Source: Callipepla californica brunnescens (lineage: Eukaryota; Chordata; Aves; Galliformes; Odontophoridae). Taken from it: a DNA stretch of 64,000 nt. The stretch covers positions 7,874,001 to 7,938,000 of the forward strand of contig JALIRH010000013.1 in the NCBI GenBank assembly GCA_023055505.1, in the 5' to 3' direction. Positions 51,474 to 64,000 of the stretch are shown one piece after another. Within the stretch, counting starts at the first letter, position 1. Each line of letters opens with the position of its first letter. The notes beneath the pieces are model-generated. The model was not told the origin of the DNA. It ran no database searches and worked only from the letters and a program-made list of their open reading frames with translations. A program made the position numbers and the translations under genes.

Positions 51474-54400
51474 GTAAGGCAGAGGCCCCCGGGAAAGGTG
51501 CTCAGCCTCCAAGACCGACAGCTGCGTGCGTTTGGTTGAGTTCTGTTTTGCTCAGCGTACGGGGTGGTTTGATTCTGCTTTTCCTCTTGATTTCGGCACT
51601 TTTTTTGCCCGCTTGGCCTCTCCCCTCCGTAGCTCTTTCTCCAGCCGTGTTTGGTTTCGTGTTTTTGTCCCTCTCCTCTTTGCGTCGCTCTCTGCGCTGC
51701 TGGTTTGGAGTTTGGGAGCAGAGCTCCGTGGCCCCGCACCGTTGGGGACGCTGCGGACGCTTGGGATCGCTCCACGCGTGGTGAAGGGCCGTGTTTTTAA
51801 GACCATTAATTGTATTTCTGCCTCATGGCAGGGAAAGAGCGCACTTGGAAATTCCCCGGCCCCGCAGTTTCCCCCAATGCGTTTGGGGGATAAAGACCAG
51901 GATTCAGGGCGCTCGAGCCTCTCTCTGCCAACAGGCCTTTCTTCCCAATGGGAATCTAGTGGGAGCTAGATTTCTCTGCTCCCCAGAGAAACGGGGTGAG
52001 CGGGGCCATGGCTGAGGATCCCTGTGTTGCCAGTGCCACTGCGAGCGGGGCCCCACGAGGTGGCGGGAGGGCGGCTCCCAGCCCCATGGCCGCCCCATGG
52101 GGACACCTCGTCCCGCTCTGCCCACGGCTGGCCAGGACAGGGCTGTGAGCTGTCACTGCTCCGGCCCTACAGTGTGTCCTGGTGCTCTCCCAAAACCCAC
52201 CCGCCACGATCCCGCCGGTCTCCTTATCTCAATCCTTTCCCCCACTCAATGAATCCCCGCTCTAACGAGGGGAGAGGGGCAGCTGTTTGCTGGTGGAAAC
52301 ATTGCTCGATCTGCGTCGGGTGGAGATCTGTCGCTCATGGAGTTTGCACTTGTTTTGGCCCTTTTCTCAGCCTTTCCAGCTACTTGGACCCAAATGATAA
52401 AGCAAAAAGTAAGGAGAGAGGAATGTTTTTCCGTTCCTGTTTTGGCTAGAAAATAATTTTTCCCTTGAAATCCCAAGAGGCTGGGACTAGGAGAAAGAGG
52501 GAGAAGGAAAATAAACAAACTCAAGGCACATTTGTGGAGGTGTTCTAGCGGAGAAGGAGATGTTCCCACTGTGGCACCTCTGGGGCTGGGTGCTGTCAGA
52601 GGGGTGGCTGCATCCCTCTGGGCTGGGTTTGCTCTCTGGGCAGCTGAGTTACCCCGCTGCCAAGTTCCCTGAGCCTCTTGGAGCCACCCATGGCTTTCCA
52701 CCTGCCTCCCTTGGGTGCAAGTGCTGTCCTCTGTGGTGCAAACCCAGACCCTGCCCTCCTGTGAGAGCTGTCCCGCAGCTGGTGGAAGTGAGGACATGAG
52801 AACAGGTTTCTGTGGTCCTGGGGGTGATTCTGTACAGCCAGGAGGTGTTGGAGGGCAGGATGGTGGTGGTGCCGTGTCCCTTGGTCCCTGGAGCTGGCAG
52901 CTCCTGTGTGCAGCTCGTGTGGTGCTCGTTACCGTGGCTGGATTGCTAAAACTGGGGACAGTGGGGGCTGACAGGGAAGTCGTCCTTCCCGCTGTAGGGT
53001 TTGAGGAGAGCTGTGGTGGTTTGGTGGGTCACACCGGTTGCAGGTGCAGAGCTGATGCTGGAGGGTCCCTTGGGCCTGCTGCAAAACTGGCTGAGGTCAG
53101 AACCCAAGGAAGAAGTGGCTGGGAACAGAGAACAGAGCAAACGCAGCCTGTCCCCTGCCATGACCTGTGTGCCCTGGCAGCCAGCGGGGCCAACCATGCC
53201 CTGGGGTGTACAGACCCAGCACTGCCACCGGGCAAGGGAAGGGATTGTCCCACTCTGCTCTGCACTGGTGTGTCCTCACCTCGAGGTGACAGCGAAGGGA
53301 CCCGAGGGAGCAGCACGGAGCTGTGTCAGAGAAGGGGCTGGGGTCAGGGAATGGGTCTGCTCCAGAGGGCTGTGGGCATGGAACATCTCCAGGGCGCTGG
53401 GCACGGCCCTGAGCTTACGGAGCTCAAGGAACGTCTGGACATCACTCTCCAGCACTGGGTTTGGATATTGGGTGGTCCTGTGCAGAGCCAGGGGTTGGAC
53501 TCAGTGTCACTGTGGGTCCCTTCCAACTTCAGGATATTCTTTGATTCATTGCCTCCCTTTCCTTGTGGGTCCTGTGGGGTCTGGAGATGGGCTTTCCTGT
53601 TCTTCAGTGATCCAGTGCTCTGCACAGCCTGCTTGAAACGAGGGCGATGGGTGCTTAGAGGGGACTGCAGTCGTGTTGGGATCAGCTGAGGCCCTCAGCC
53701 TCCAGAACCAGCCTGCAGGTCTGCGTGTCTAGAGGACAGTGCTCTCTGCCTGGCAGGTGCCCGCAGAGAGGATGGGCTCATCCCCTTGTCCCTGCAGGAA
53801 GACCTGCTGGGGTGGTGGTGGGCTCAGCTCAGCTCAGCCACTACCACCGCTGCTTCATGTTGCTTCATCCCCCAGACCCACGGACTCCCTGGTGGCGAGG
53901 TGTGGGCCCAAGCAGCTCGGCTGCATTTTGAGCTGCAGGAGCGTGGTGGCTTTGTGCATGTGCTACAAAGGGTGATTGTTCCGTGGGACACTGGGCTCAT
54001 GGCTGCAGAGGGGATGCAGCCAAGGGGGCTGCAGGTGTGCTGCTGCCTTTCCTCCTGCCTGCCCTCTGTTTGCCGGAACGAGAGAGGTTGCAAATCAGCC
54101 AGGGAAACGTGTTTGTTTGCCTTTGACCACTAGAAAAGCAGTGGGGGGGAGGAAAGCGAGCAGGGGACTCAGACTTGTAATAAATGCAACGGATTTCCCT
54201 TTATCGCTCTTCCTGAATGTGCTGTGGGAAGCACACGTTGGTTGGAATTACTCACAAAGGTGTAGGGAAGCTCATTTTTGAGCGGTGCATCATCCACTAC
54301 GAAGTTTCCTCTCTCAAACCTGTTTGGTCAGCTACCTACGCTACTTTGTTCCCGTTCCCTGGTCCACTGAACTCCTTTATCTAACCCATCCACTGCAAAT

Positions 54401-57400
54401 AATCACACTTACCACCGTCTTGTTAGCTGAGCCCCTTGATTAGAATATTTGCTTTTCTTGTGCTGCATTGGTGAATTACATGAGTCACAGGGTACTGTTG
54501 GTGTCTGGGGATTGGATAACCAGTGTTTACAATTCAGATGTTCTCAGAACTTGAGCTAGCATGAAAACTCTCAAAAAACCCCCATGGGCTGTTTCCCACA
54601 TCAAAGAGGCTCAGCCCCTTCCAAGCTCAGATTGAAACTCAAACAAAGAATCTTTCATTAAGTTCAGAAATGCTTGGAGAATTCTTTGAAAATTATTTGT
54701 TGATTTTTTTTTTTTTTTTTTTTTTTGGAGACCTTCAGATTTCCACCAAGGACAGGATTTGCAAGTATTCAGGTGTATTTAATGACCTTGCTCCTTGTAG
54801 TATTTCCAGTACTAGCTGGAGAATGGCAAGAGATCTGTCCCATGAGGGTCAGGTCGGATCCTCCGGCCTCCAAAAACACAGGTACCGATCCCTTGTGGGA
54901 GCAGAGGCTGTTATCCACCCGCTGGCTATTCACTATCCACCAACTGGCTGTTCATTTCTATGCAGGGAGAACGTGGAAGGAGAGGGTTTATGCTGAGGGA
55001 AGGAAGCTGGAGGACAGTCTTTGAGTTTTGGTTCTTGAGGACCCTGCTGGCAGCTTGGATGCTGGGAAATGTACAGGGCAGTATGCACACCAGAAAGTGC
55101 GTGGCACTGGAAAGTACTGGCAGTGTTTACTTGGCCTTGTAACATGCTAGGCACCGTGCGAGCCCAGAAGAAAGAAGTTGGCCCAAAGACCTACTCACTC
55201 AAATGCAATGTTTCCACATGCCTTAGGGTTTGTTTTGTTTTGCTAACTGGTTTGGCGAGGAAGCTGAAAGCTGCAGAGATGGTGGGATTTCTGTCCACAC
55301 ATGAAACCTGACCTTGCTTCTCCCAGCCGTGCATGGGGTATTGGGTCTGCCTCGCTCATTGTATGAGGAAGAACAAGCTTTTGGGCCCGTCTTATCACTT
55401 GTTGATTGCCAGGAGGACTTCACAAGCCCCAGCAAGCAGCAGATGACTCAGTCTGCCTTTGTCAGACCTTGCCCTGGGAACGTGCATCTTTTCTTCTGAT
55501 TGGAAGAGGCTAGGTGATGAGTATGAGCTTTCTGATGGCTTGAGTGAGGTGGAATGAATCCCACCCACTATCTGGCTGGAGGAAGCTTCCTGTGAGCACT
55601 AACAGCCTCTCCCATGTCATACTTGGTTCAGGACCTGCTGGGGAGCTCAAGGACCAGCCCAGCACTCAGTGGCCACACAATAACTAGAAATAGGTGGATA
55701 AATCTGTCTAGGTCATTCTGGGGAACGTATGAGAGCCTCTGTAGTGTCAGATTTGGAGGAGGGGGAGTGCTGGAGCAGAGGCTTCAACCAGGATGGAAGA
55801 ATGGTGCAGCAGGTGAGCCAGCTTCTAGCTGAAGAGAGCAGCAGGGGCTGTGTGGCTCTTCAAAGTCAGCTTTTGGTTGTATGTGTGAATCTGGGGAGCA
55901 TTTGTACTCCTGCATGCTTTGCCTGGGGCTGATCTTCCAAGAGTTGAAACAGTATTACATCATTGATCTTTCCAGAAAAGCATCCGTACTCAAGTCCATC
56001 CAGTGCAGGCACCAGCAGCGTGTGCCCATTTAGGTTGATGAAAAACCTCCAGTTGGCTTTGATGGGCTTGGCCCCAGCCTCTGCTGAGCAACAGCACTTC
56101 AGAAAGAGAAAACTGCATACAAAGACATGACTCATTATGAACAAGATGTCCTTGTGTCATCCCCTCCCATGCAGACATAATTTCAGAGGGCCATTCTTCT
56201 GCCAGGGCAGAGCAGGGAGCAATGGGCAAGGAGAGAGCTGTCCCTCTTTCCCACCCACTCTCAGGCTCCATCCAGGCGTTTGTTTTGTGCTTGATAGGTC
56301 TGGGAAGAGGGAAATCTGTGGATTTACTCTACTGTTGATGCGAGACCTCTCATCCCGACCTAGGCCCTCCAAGGAGAGGTGGACCAGGTAGCTGTGGTGT
56401 TCAGAGATGGTGCAGCAGGGCTGGAGCTTCCTCTAAGGTCTATTGTAGATATTTTTCACTTCAGTTAAGGCGATGTTTTTGAAAAGATTTCTGCTCATGT
56501 TCTCAAAGCCCCCTGAAGCCTGGCTGCTCCAAACTGGCCTGTTTCTGGGTACTTGACCTTGGAGCTAGATGACGGTGTTCTGCTTTCTCTGGCCTTTGGG
56601 ATCACTCACTGTGGTGGCATGGTTTCTGTGATAAATAACCAAGGTAGACTGCCTTTCAGCGAGTCCTTATCAGCCGTTGGAGGAAAGGAATAGCAAACAG
56701 AGTCAGCAAGCCTGCTGGAAACACTGCTGCCTATTGGCTCAGCCAGAGGCCATCTGGCCACATCTGCCTTGATGGCAAATCTTGGGCTTAAGAAAATCCC
56801 TCGGTTCCAAGAGGTGATAATTAACTCAGGTAGTTCAACTGCAAGGCCAGAACAGAGCTCCCGAATAACCCTCCAAGGCAGTGTGGCTCAGCTCCTGCGA
56901 TATCCATGGGACGTCCACGTGGGAGAAGGGTGCAACCCTGTGGCCTCACCTTGCTCCCAGAGGTGCTCTTGCAAATGAGAAGGTGTGAAAATTTCAAAAT
57001 AGGAAGTTGGTGGGGCAGATCACCTCTGGCTGCTGTCTCCATGGGCTCCAGAGTGAGCTTGCACAGAGACTTGGGCTTAGATGCTCGCTTTCCAGGTGGC
57101 CCAAGCTCATGAAGATGAATCTTACCCCATTGCACCTAATGTTGAATGCTCTGGGGGCAGTGCTTCCCTCTCAGAGTTGCTCCTCACCTCTTTGACGAGC
57201 AATCAGAGGAGCACCCACCTAGCTAGGACCAGGGTTTGGCTTTGCTGCCTGCAGTCACACTGGGGTTTTTGCAGCAGTTGGGCACTTGGCCCCGTGCATG
57301 TGAAAGGAAGAGTCCCAGGGCTTTCTCTACTAATCCTGTTTTGCAGAGAGTTCCAGAAGACTTGAGGAACAAACAGAAAATAACGTTGATCGAGGTCAAT

Positions 57401-60400
57401 ATCAAAACCAAATGATCAGAGAAACAAATATTTACCCAAGTCAATATTTAACTAGGGAGACAATAAATGCTGATATTGAACCAAATCTGTATATAAATAC
57501 GGTCTATTTATAACGTGTCCCTTTAAAGGGGCACTGCCAGGTACTTGCCATGGCTTTTGATTGATGATTATCCTCCCCATTGTTTGCCGATTCCCTTGGA
57601 GGCTGGAGTTTCATGCAGGTGCAGGCAGGAGGAACAGACTGCGCTACGTAATCCCACGGCCTGCCCACCGTTGCCCTTATCCCATGAGTGCTCGGGGAGG
57701 TCCCCCCCAAGCTGGGGAGTAGGCAAGGAGTTCAGGGTCCCCACTTTGCACAGCAGGAGGGGTCTGTGGCCAGGAGAGGTGGAAGATGCCAAGAAGCAAA
57801 GAAGCTTGCTTCCCCCCCCCCCCCCAGCTGCTCCCTCAGCCAACCCGAGCTCATTGCCTGTTTAGCAAACATCGATTTCTTTCCCTGTTCCTTTGTGGAC
57901 ACCACATTTGATGTTTCTGTGGCGGTTTGTTATTTATCAACTACAGATTAGAAAGCGTTTAATCATGGGAAGGACATGTCCCACCTCCTCCCTGCCTATG
58001 CCTGGCGCTTTTTTTAACGATGCTCACTGTTAATTGCTGCCAAAATGTCCTGCTTGGCTCAAGCTCCAGTTTTTGTGTGTCCTGCCAAGAAATGTTTGTC
58101 TGGGGCTCTGTGTTTGTTGATCAGTGTCCTGATAACTACTCAGCCTGCCTCAGATGGGATTGAGATGAGGGATGGGGACCTCCAAGGCAGGAGTTTCCTG
58201 CAGGATTTCTGGAAGTCGGTGGCTGCAGAGTGGGAGGACTTGGATCAGTGTCCACAAGCCACAAGAGCGATCTTTCCTTCCTGACCAAACCAAACATCCC
58301 AGTTTGGAGGAGATGCTTCTAAAGCACAGAGGTTTTGTTGATGTCTGCTTTGGCTGTGTTTCCCCTTGGCTCAGTTTTTGCTGGAGCTAGTGACCCATGA
58401 CTCCTGGCACCGTTGTCAGAGCAGTCAGTGAAGCCTGGGGCATGCCCATCTCCTGACCCCGTGTCTCATCCTTGTCTGCAGCAATGGCATTACTAATGCC
58501 TATAAGGGAAAGCGGGTCACTGAGCCCTCCGAAGAGCCACTGGGCCTTCAGCTGGAAGGCCCTGTAGTCTTTCTCCACAGAACCAGGGTGGGATGGCTCT
58601 TCCAGTATTGAGATGGACTGAGTGGTGTGGCTGCGTGATCTGTTCAGTTCTCAAAAAAGCAAGAAAACAGTTAGCATGTGCCTGGTCATTCGTGCCTCAT
58701 GTGAGCCTCCACAGAGTCCTCAGCTGCCCTCCCAGCAGCTGAACTGTGCATGTGATATTGAAGCTGTTTCTTGCAGGTGATGGGATGCAAACCTCCCATT
58801 ACAACTCTGACCCAGAGGCTTCACCGTGAAGCATCTCTTCATGCTTCCCGTCAGCCCGTGGGACCAGCAGTTCTCCAGAGGTGGCAGATCTCATGTCCCC
58901 AGCTCTTTTGGCACCTGTCCTGTCGAGGCCGCATGGCTTTGTGTCATCAACCTGCAAGAAACATCTTCCATTTGGAAGTAGCTCTCAGAATACATACACC
59001 TCAAAAGTGGGATAACTTAGTTGAGCTGGTTTTGCTAATTTGCTTTGAGTCTGGTTTCCTTCCCTCGCTGCCCAGCCTATGAAATGTATGAACCATCCTA
59101 TGGTGAGGAGATGAGGCTCTACCACAGTCCTGGAGAAACTTCATGGTTTCAGTGAATGCTAGTGGAGAAAAAGCGTGGCACACTGTGAGGCAGCAGCAGT
59201 TGCCGGAGAAGGGTGTGGAGTGAAAGTGGATTGTAGGCTGTTGTTGATCCCGCACACACAGTGTCAGGGCCCTCTCCACACCTTGGTGAGTATTAAGACA
59301 CAAAAACAGAGCGTGATTGCGTGAGCTGGGAGCTGGGTTTGCCCCTCCTCCCCTTGCCTGTGATTCCAAAGAGGAAAGCAAGCCAAAAAAAAATTGCTGT
59401 TGGTGAATAGAGGGAAGGCGGTATCATGGCTCTGTTCCCACCTCCGGGCTGGAGGAAAATGGAGGCTCTCCCAGCTGCTCAGGATGGCTTCCCAGTTCTG
59501 GGTAACCTCTGAAGAATGGTTTCACCCGTTGGAGTGAAACCCCAATGGAAACGGGGTACTGGAGAGAACAGTTTAGGGGACAGGTTTCTATTCATTGACT
59601 CTGCAGCCCTGCTTGTTCCTCCATCAGCCTCTGAAACGCAGGTCTTAGGAGTGCTGGATGGGGCTGCAGGGGCGGAATGTACCTGAGGGATGCGGGAGGT
59701 GGCCTGGCTTCAGGAGGACCTTCCCACTAACATAGCCCTGTCTGTTCCACAGCTGCACCCCATGAGGATGGAACAGCGGATGCCGCTCCCTCTCGAGGTG
59801 AAGAGCTTTCCTCCTTCTTCCCCCTGCTTGTTTCTGCCCCTGTTTGTAAGAGGTACCTGTAAGAGATCCCCCACCCCATTGCGGGCCATCCAGCAGCCCA
59901 CTCAGAGCAAGGTGGTGAGGGCATGGTGGTCTCCCCTCTCCTTCCTTGAGATCCTAGCAGGGCTGCATGCCACCTGCCTATGGTGTCTCAATCCGTGCTA
60001 GCCAGCTGGGTGGCAGTGAGGCTGTCTCCTCCACTGTGAAAAGCTGTGTAAGCAGCATCTAGAAAGAGACACCTGCGTTTGGGATTCCTGAGTCTGATCC
60101 CACCCAGGCATGGCAGGAAGTCATCCCTGCACGTAGTCATCCCAGCTCTTGTGTCAGCTGTGGAATGAAGGGTGGTTTTTGGGTAAAGTGTTGGGTGGGA
60201 GGTGCTTAGTTGAACGGCTTGGTGTTAAGTATTTGCTCAATGCCCAGCAAGCAAGGAGTTGCTAGGTTTTCCTGGTCCATAAACAAATCAGGCAGCTCTT
60301 CTGAGGACACTCCTGGGGTCCTGTGAGTCCTGGAACATCACAAGGTCCATTGTGATGTTCTGGGTTCCAGTCGGGTGGCAACTCCACCTCCATAGTGATT

Positions 60401-63351
60401 CTGTAGCTAAGGACAGGGCTGGACATCTTCCCTGTTCCGTCAGAGATTATTGCTTTGCTCTTCTGAGAAGTTGTGCCCTAGCACACCCTTTCCCCAGGTC
60501 CCTGGGGCCGCCTGGGATCAGAAGTGGATTTATGAGGCTCCATGGAGTGGGACCAAGCACACCTTGATCTGCAGGTAGAGGTGAGGAGAGAGGGATGGGA
60601 GACACTGGGCAGGGGCAGGCAATGGCAGCAGGTGGACAGGTGGATGGTCTCTGAATGAGAATGCAGTTTAGGAACCTAAACCTAGAGCCCTTTCTCCACT
60701 GAAACTGGCCACCCGCTGCATAAGAACCCACTAGAGTGTGGCGGGAGACCTTTCCTGGGAACTGAAGGTGAGAAACTCAAATACCAGAGATAAGGGAAGG
60801 GCAGAAGTAAAAGGCATCCAGCGCCTTCCCCCTGCCTCACTCCCCCGGCAAGTGGGGCCGTTTCATCGCTCAGGTATGCACGGCATCCAGAGCCTGCGGC
60901 CCCACCCCAGGGGTCTGGTTTGGTGCCAGGGTGGGCACACAAGCAGCACCCAGGGCTCTGCTCCCAACCTGCGGCATGGCTCTCCCAGACAGGGTGCTGC
61001 AGGGGAGCAGAGAAAGGGCCAGGTTTTGAGGATGGGTCCTCTGCTCTGAGCTTCTGCCCATGCAGAAGATGTGTTGGTGGCATGTACGTGAGTTTGGGTG
61101 GAAGCCAGCTTAGTCGTGCACCGCCAGTGTGGCTTGCAGAGGTGCAAAGGCAAAGAATTCTCTGGAAGCACAGGTGATGTGTTTCACTGGAAAGGGCGAG
61201 GAAAGTACCTTGGATCCTGTCCAGCTTTGATAAAAGCAATGAACTTAGAGCAGGGATGACTTTGGCCCGGTGGCATAGTTCATTCAGAGCTGCACAGCCC
61301 TCAGCTCAAGCGTATTGGGTGTGGGATGGGAGCAGCCTGCACTCCTCAGATGTGCTGTAGGCTCTGCCAGGGAAGCCCTGCAGTTTTGCCAGCTCCTCTA
61401 CATATCAATGAGCCTATGAGGGCTTTGCAATCAGCTTGACACAGGGATAACCACATAATTAAAGGCTGAAGCTTTATAGAAGAGCATTAGTGCTTGTGTT
61501 TTTAACCACTAAGAGCAGAAGTTGAGTCATCAAATGCCAGGGGATGAGTTTCCTAGTGGGTTGCTCCATCAGGTTGCTGAATTATTGGGCCTGGATCCAG
61601 TGGGATGCTGCATCAAGCATGAACTCTGACAAGCAGTGACTGAGCTATAGGTTCTGTTATCCTGGCAATCCAGAGCTGTAGAACTCGACCAGAGGTTGGC
61701 CAAGGGCTGAGTCATTTTACCAAGACAAGGCAGCAACAGCATGCCTAGCAATTTCCATTTTAGGCTCACAGTCCGCGGAATTTGTGCCAACATCACTTAG
61801 ACTTCTAGGGCTGTAGCCAAAATTAGTCTCGATTAATTGTCTCGATTAATTTTCTCAATATTGTCCACCATAGAGTAAAACGAGTACGCTCAGGCTGCTG
61901 AGTTTAAAGCAGGCCAGAGTCAGCACGTCTAGGGTGAGCTGCTCCAAACACATCCAGGCTGACTCAGGCAGAGCTCCAGGTTTTATCTGGTACTTGATGT
62001 TTTTGTCTAACACTTGATTCTGTCGTTTTGTCGCTTGTGGGACCAAAGAACTGTGCTAAATCACAGAACTGTAGGGATTGGAAGGGACCTCTGGAGATCA
62101 TCTAGCTCAACCACCCTGCTAAAGCAAGTTGCCCAGAGTAGGTTACACAGCAAAGCGTCTGGGCGGGTTTTGAATACCTCCAGCCTCATCATTATCAAGA
62201 TGAACTTCCATGATGGCATCCTTGGCCTTGCACAGCCTTTGGTAGCACTGCAGGTGGGTAGGAGGGAAGTGGGACAGAGGACAGGGTGACTTCATCTCTG
62301 GGAGTCAGAGATTGAAGCTGATTGCTGCAGCACCTGACACCTGGGCTATTCTTGTAGCACTCCTGGTTCCCCTCTACTACTTGTTGAATGTTGAACTCCT
62401 ATCGAACTTGCTCTTCACAAATTCTGTTCTCTGTGTTTTCACCACAGGGGCGATCTGAAATGGATAAGTACCTCTCCAGCCAGATGCCACCCATCCCTAT
62501 GTTACCAGACAAGAAATACCGCCGGGAGAGCGCCTCAGTGGTAGATGAATTCTTCTCAACGGAGAAACCCACTTCCACGCCTTACAGCGTGAACATCAAT
62601 GTGATCCTGCCCGACACCACGCACTTACGCACTGGACTTTACCGGTCCCCCAAACCCATGACGCCGTTCACTCAGATCAAGACTGAACCCGGCACCAGTT
62701 TCTCCCAGCCGTGCTCTTCCACGTCGGGCTCCACACAGACCCTGCCTGACTTCACCAGCGTCTTCAGCATGCCCCAGTCAGTGGCAGTCAACAACATCTT
62801 CATCAAGCAGGAGATGCCTTCTGACATCCCGCTCTCCAGCAGTTCACAGCAAGCCCAGTTTTACCAGATGCCTCTTGGCAATGGCAGCGCCGATCTCACC
62901 AACCTGACGCCCTCCTCAAACAGCACCACGGCCATCAACAGCCTCAGTGGTGTCACCATGTCCACGGGTAACGCCATGTCCAGCGTGCTTCACAGACATG
63001 TCCAGGCTGGAGAGCCAGTTAAGCAGTACCCGCATGTCTCCCAAGGACAGGAAAACTTCAACATCTCAGGGCAGTTCTATGCTGTGCCAGGGGTGAACCT
63101 GCCACCTTCGCCCCCCAACTCACAGCCTGGCAGCCCAGAAAATCAACCAGAGCTCATCAACACCATCTCTCCCCCACCATCCTATGAAGCCACTTTTGGA
63201 CTGAAGATGGTCCAATCATCGCAGGTCCCTTCAGTTCCCAACAGCCTTGGGACCCTCTGCCAAGGGCACACTGTCATGCAGACCCTCAAATATAACAGAC
63301 GCAACAACCCTGAGCTGGAGAAAAGGAGGATCCACCATTGTGATTACCCAG
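51309..63351 (+). CDS. KLF5L: KLF5-like transcription factor, partial: runs off the right edge
   Basis: This is a paralogue of KLF5, a nuclear activator of GC-box genes in epithelium and smooth muscle. Two coding exons (55 + 301 codons plus one base) are in the window. Residues 1-55 parallel the KLF5 N-terminus (FTPLKPV, then an acidic VFEDIK). Exon 2 gives GRSEMDKYL, KKYRRESASVVDEFF, VNINVILPDTTHLRTGLY, two SUMO-type sites (IKTEP, IKQEM), NNIFIKQE, PPSPPNSQPGSPE, the WW-binding PPPSY (PPxY) and NNPELEKRRIHHCDYPG, the opening of finger 1. The three finger exons lie beyond 64,000. Divergence from KLF5 throughout, and position beside KLF8, say paralogue, not KLF5 itself. KLF5L is a working symbol. 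Confidence 0.9.
53370..53548 (+). mobile_element. CR1 LINE 3' fragment (sense)
   Basis: The text 'GGAACATCTCCAGGGCGCTG', then 'GAACGTCTGGACATCACTCT', 'GGGTTGGACTCAGTGTCACT', 'GGGTCCCTTCCAACTTCAGG' and a decayed ATTCTTTGATTC end matches an old CR1 tail. It lies in KLF5-like intron 1. Confidence 0.85.
57490..57534. promoter_or_regulatory. MEF2 site plus CArG box cluster
   Basis: CTATTTATAA at 57,504-57,513 fits the MEF2 consensus YTAWWWWTAR. CCTTTAAAGG at 57,520-57,529 is a full CC(A/T)6GG CArG box, set in a 20-base near-perfect palindrome (57,515-57,534). A TATATAAATA word precedes them at 57,490-57,499. Six bases separate the MEF2 and CArG sites. In a KLF5-type gene intron this suggests a muscle enhancer; activity is inferred. 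Confidence 0.5.
62056..62195 (-). mobile_element. CR1 LINE 3' fragment (antisense)
   Basis: The inverted CR1 end reads 'AATCACAGAACTGTAGGGAT', 'TGGAAGGGACCTCTGGAGAT', 'CATCTAGCTCAACC', then 'TTTTGAATACCTCCAG'. It ends about 250 bases before KLF5-like exon 2. Confidence 0.88.
62448..63351 (+). CDS. KLF5L: KLF5-like coding exon 2 (activation domain)
   Basis: The acceptor CACCACAG precedes 62,448. The donor CCAG|GTATTG after HHCDYPG breaks finger 1 exactly where KLF5 is split. The exon holds the tyrosine/serine-rich activation region, two psi-K-x-E sites and the PPxY motif. Confidence 0.95.
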
Positions 63352-64000
63352 GTATTGTCGCTGTTCTGGCTTAGTTCTGGGGTCTCTTCTTGGCACAGGG
63401 AGACTGTGGACTGCTTGGGGGTGGACCAAGAATCACTCTGTGTGAAGAAAGGTGACATGGCCCTGAGTTGAAAGCCCCAGAGAGGCGAGGTCCTGGCCCT
63501 GCCTGCTCTCACTGTTGCATTTTCTCTCCCCTTCCCTTTTCCATCTCTGGCAGCAGCAAGCCTGGCTCTTAGAGTGCTACCCAAGCATGGGGATGCTCCC
63601 AAAAACCAACTGCCTTAGGAGCCCACTGTATTCTGCATGGACAAAGCCATGCCTGCTGTCTACTTTCCATCCTCCCATGGGAGGTGGCAAACCATCTACT
63701 GATTTCCACAAGTGACATTTTCAGTCTCTTTATGGTGCCCAAATTCTCTTTCTTTGCAGAGAGGACAGAGTCATACCCATCAGTAGCCTCAACTATGGCA
63801 TTGAGGTGATTCTATGATTCTGTGACTTTGAGCTGAAAGCTGCAGCCAGGCTTTTGCTATTAGCAGCTTGTGCTGAATTTTCTGCCTCCTGCTAATGGCT
63901 GTGGGAGACAGGGCAGAGGTGGTGGGATGGACCATGGCTCTGGGATGAAGGCTGCTCCTCTGCTCCAGTCAGGATTGCTCAGAGCCTGAGTCATGTCCTG
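63352..64000 (+). other. KLF5L: start of KLF5-like intron 2
   Basis: Intronic sequence following the exon 2 donor. No finger exon is present before the window ends. It includes a CR1 tail remnant. Confidence 0.8.
63795..63826 (+). repeat. CR1 3' tail remnant (sense)
   Basis: GATTCTATGATTCTGTGAC at about 63,807-63,825 is the CR1 terminal octamer repeat. The upstream 60 bases are too decayed to call firmly. Confidence 0.55.

Larger units (their letters stand above)
51474..62447 (+). other. KLF5L: KLF5-like intron 1
   Basis: About 11 kb with no other gene recognised. It contains CR1 remnants at 53,370 and 62,056, a T run near 54,708, a 14-base C run near 57,813 and a MEF2/CArG cluster near 57,490-57,534. 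Short open frames lack family motifs. Confidence 0.7.

Noticed and set aside
50688..51784. 283- and 344-codon frames running through the polypyrimidine tract
   Set aside because: Most of the translated sequence is Phe/Pro/Ser/Leu low complexity from C/T repeats. Only the end of one frame (from 51,309) is real KLF5-like protein.

Overview
The window is vertebrate nuclear DNA, almost certainly from a bird and most likely a galliform such as chicken. Three things point there: repeated CR1 LINE tails (3' ends with ATTCTATG-type repeats), short introns with GT-AG splice sites, and a jump from an AT-richer, gene-empty left part to very GC-rich CpG-island genes with long C or G homopolymers. It holds three protein-coding genes, all on the + strand, and one tRNA gene on the - strand.

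Layout. Bases 1-26,190: no gene recognised; CR1 remnants and low-complexity sequence only. Bases 26,190-27,560: a CpG island with a cluster of NRF1-like sites, a tRNA-Glu(UUC) gene (- strand), a CTCF-like site and two CACGTG boxes. Bases 27,615-39,360: a nine-coding-exon Rag GTPase gene of the RRAGA/RRAGB family, complete, 313 codons. Bases 41,990-42,290: a G-rich degenerate minisatellite. Bases 42,400-47,459: KLF8 (Krueppel-like factor), with two alternative coding first exons, three C2H2 zinc fingers, an apparent one-base frameshift in its large exon, and a repeated short motif in its last intron. Bases 50,560-63,351 and on past the right edge: a KLF5 paralogue (KLF5-like). Its first two coding exons are present; the zinc-finger exons lie beyond the window.

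Meaning. RRAGB and KLF8 are neighbours on human Xp11.21, so the block is conserved, but a KLF5-type gene does not follow KLF8 in human. In human, KLF5 sits beside KLF12, the KLF8 paralogue, on 13q22. The KLF8/KLF5-like pair here therefore looks like the sister copy (2R ohnologue) of KLF12/KLF5, with the KLF5-like member missing from mammals. The Rag protein is a cytoplasmic/lysosomal amino-acid-sensing GTPase of the mTORC1 pathway. The two KLFs are nuclear GC/CACCC-box transcription factors, KLF8 with a CtBP-recruiting repressor motif and KLF5-like with a PPxY motif and SUMO-type lysines. The Rag gene has no obvious functional tie to the KLF pair; their adjacency is ancestral synteny.

Limits: exon boundaries were set by eye from splice sites, reading phase and remembered family sequences. 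Untranslated exons and transcription starts are inferred, and regulatory motifs are matches to consensus only.
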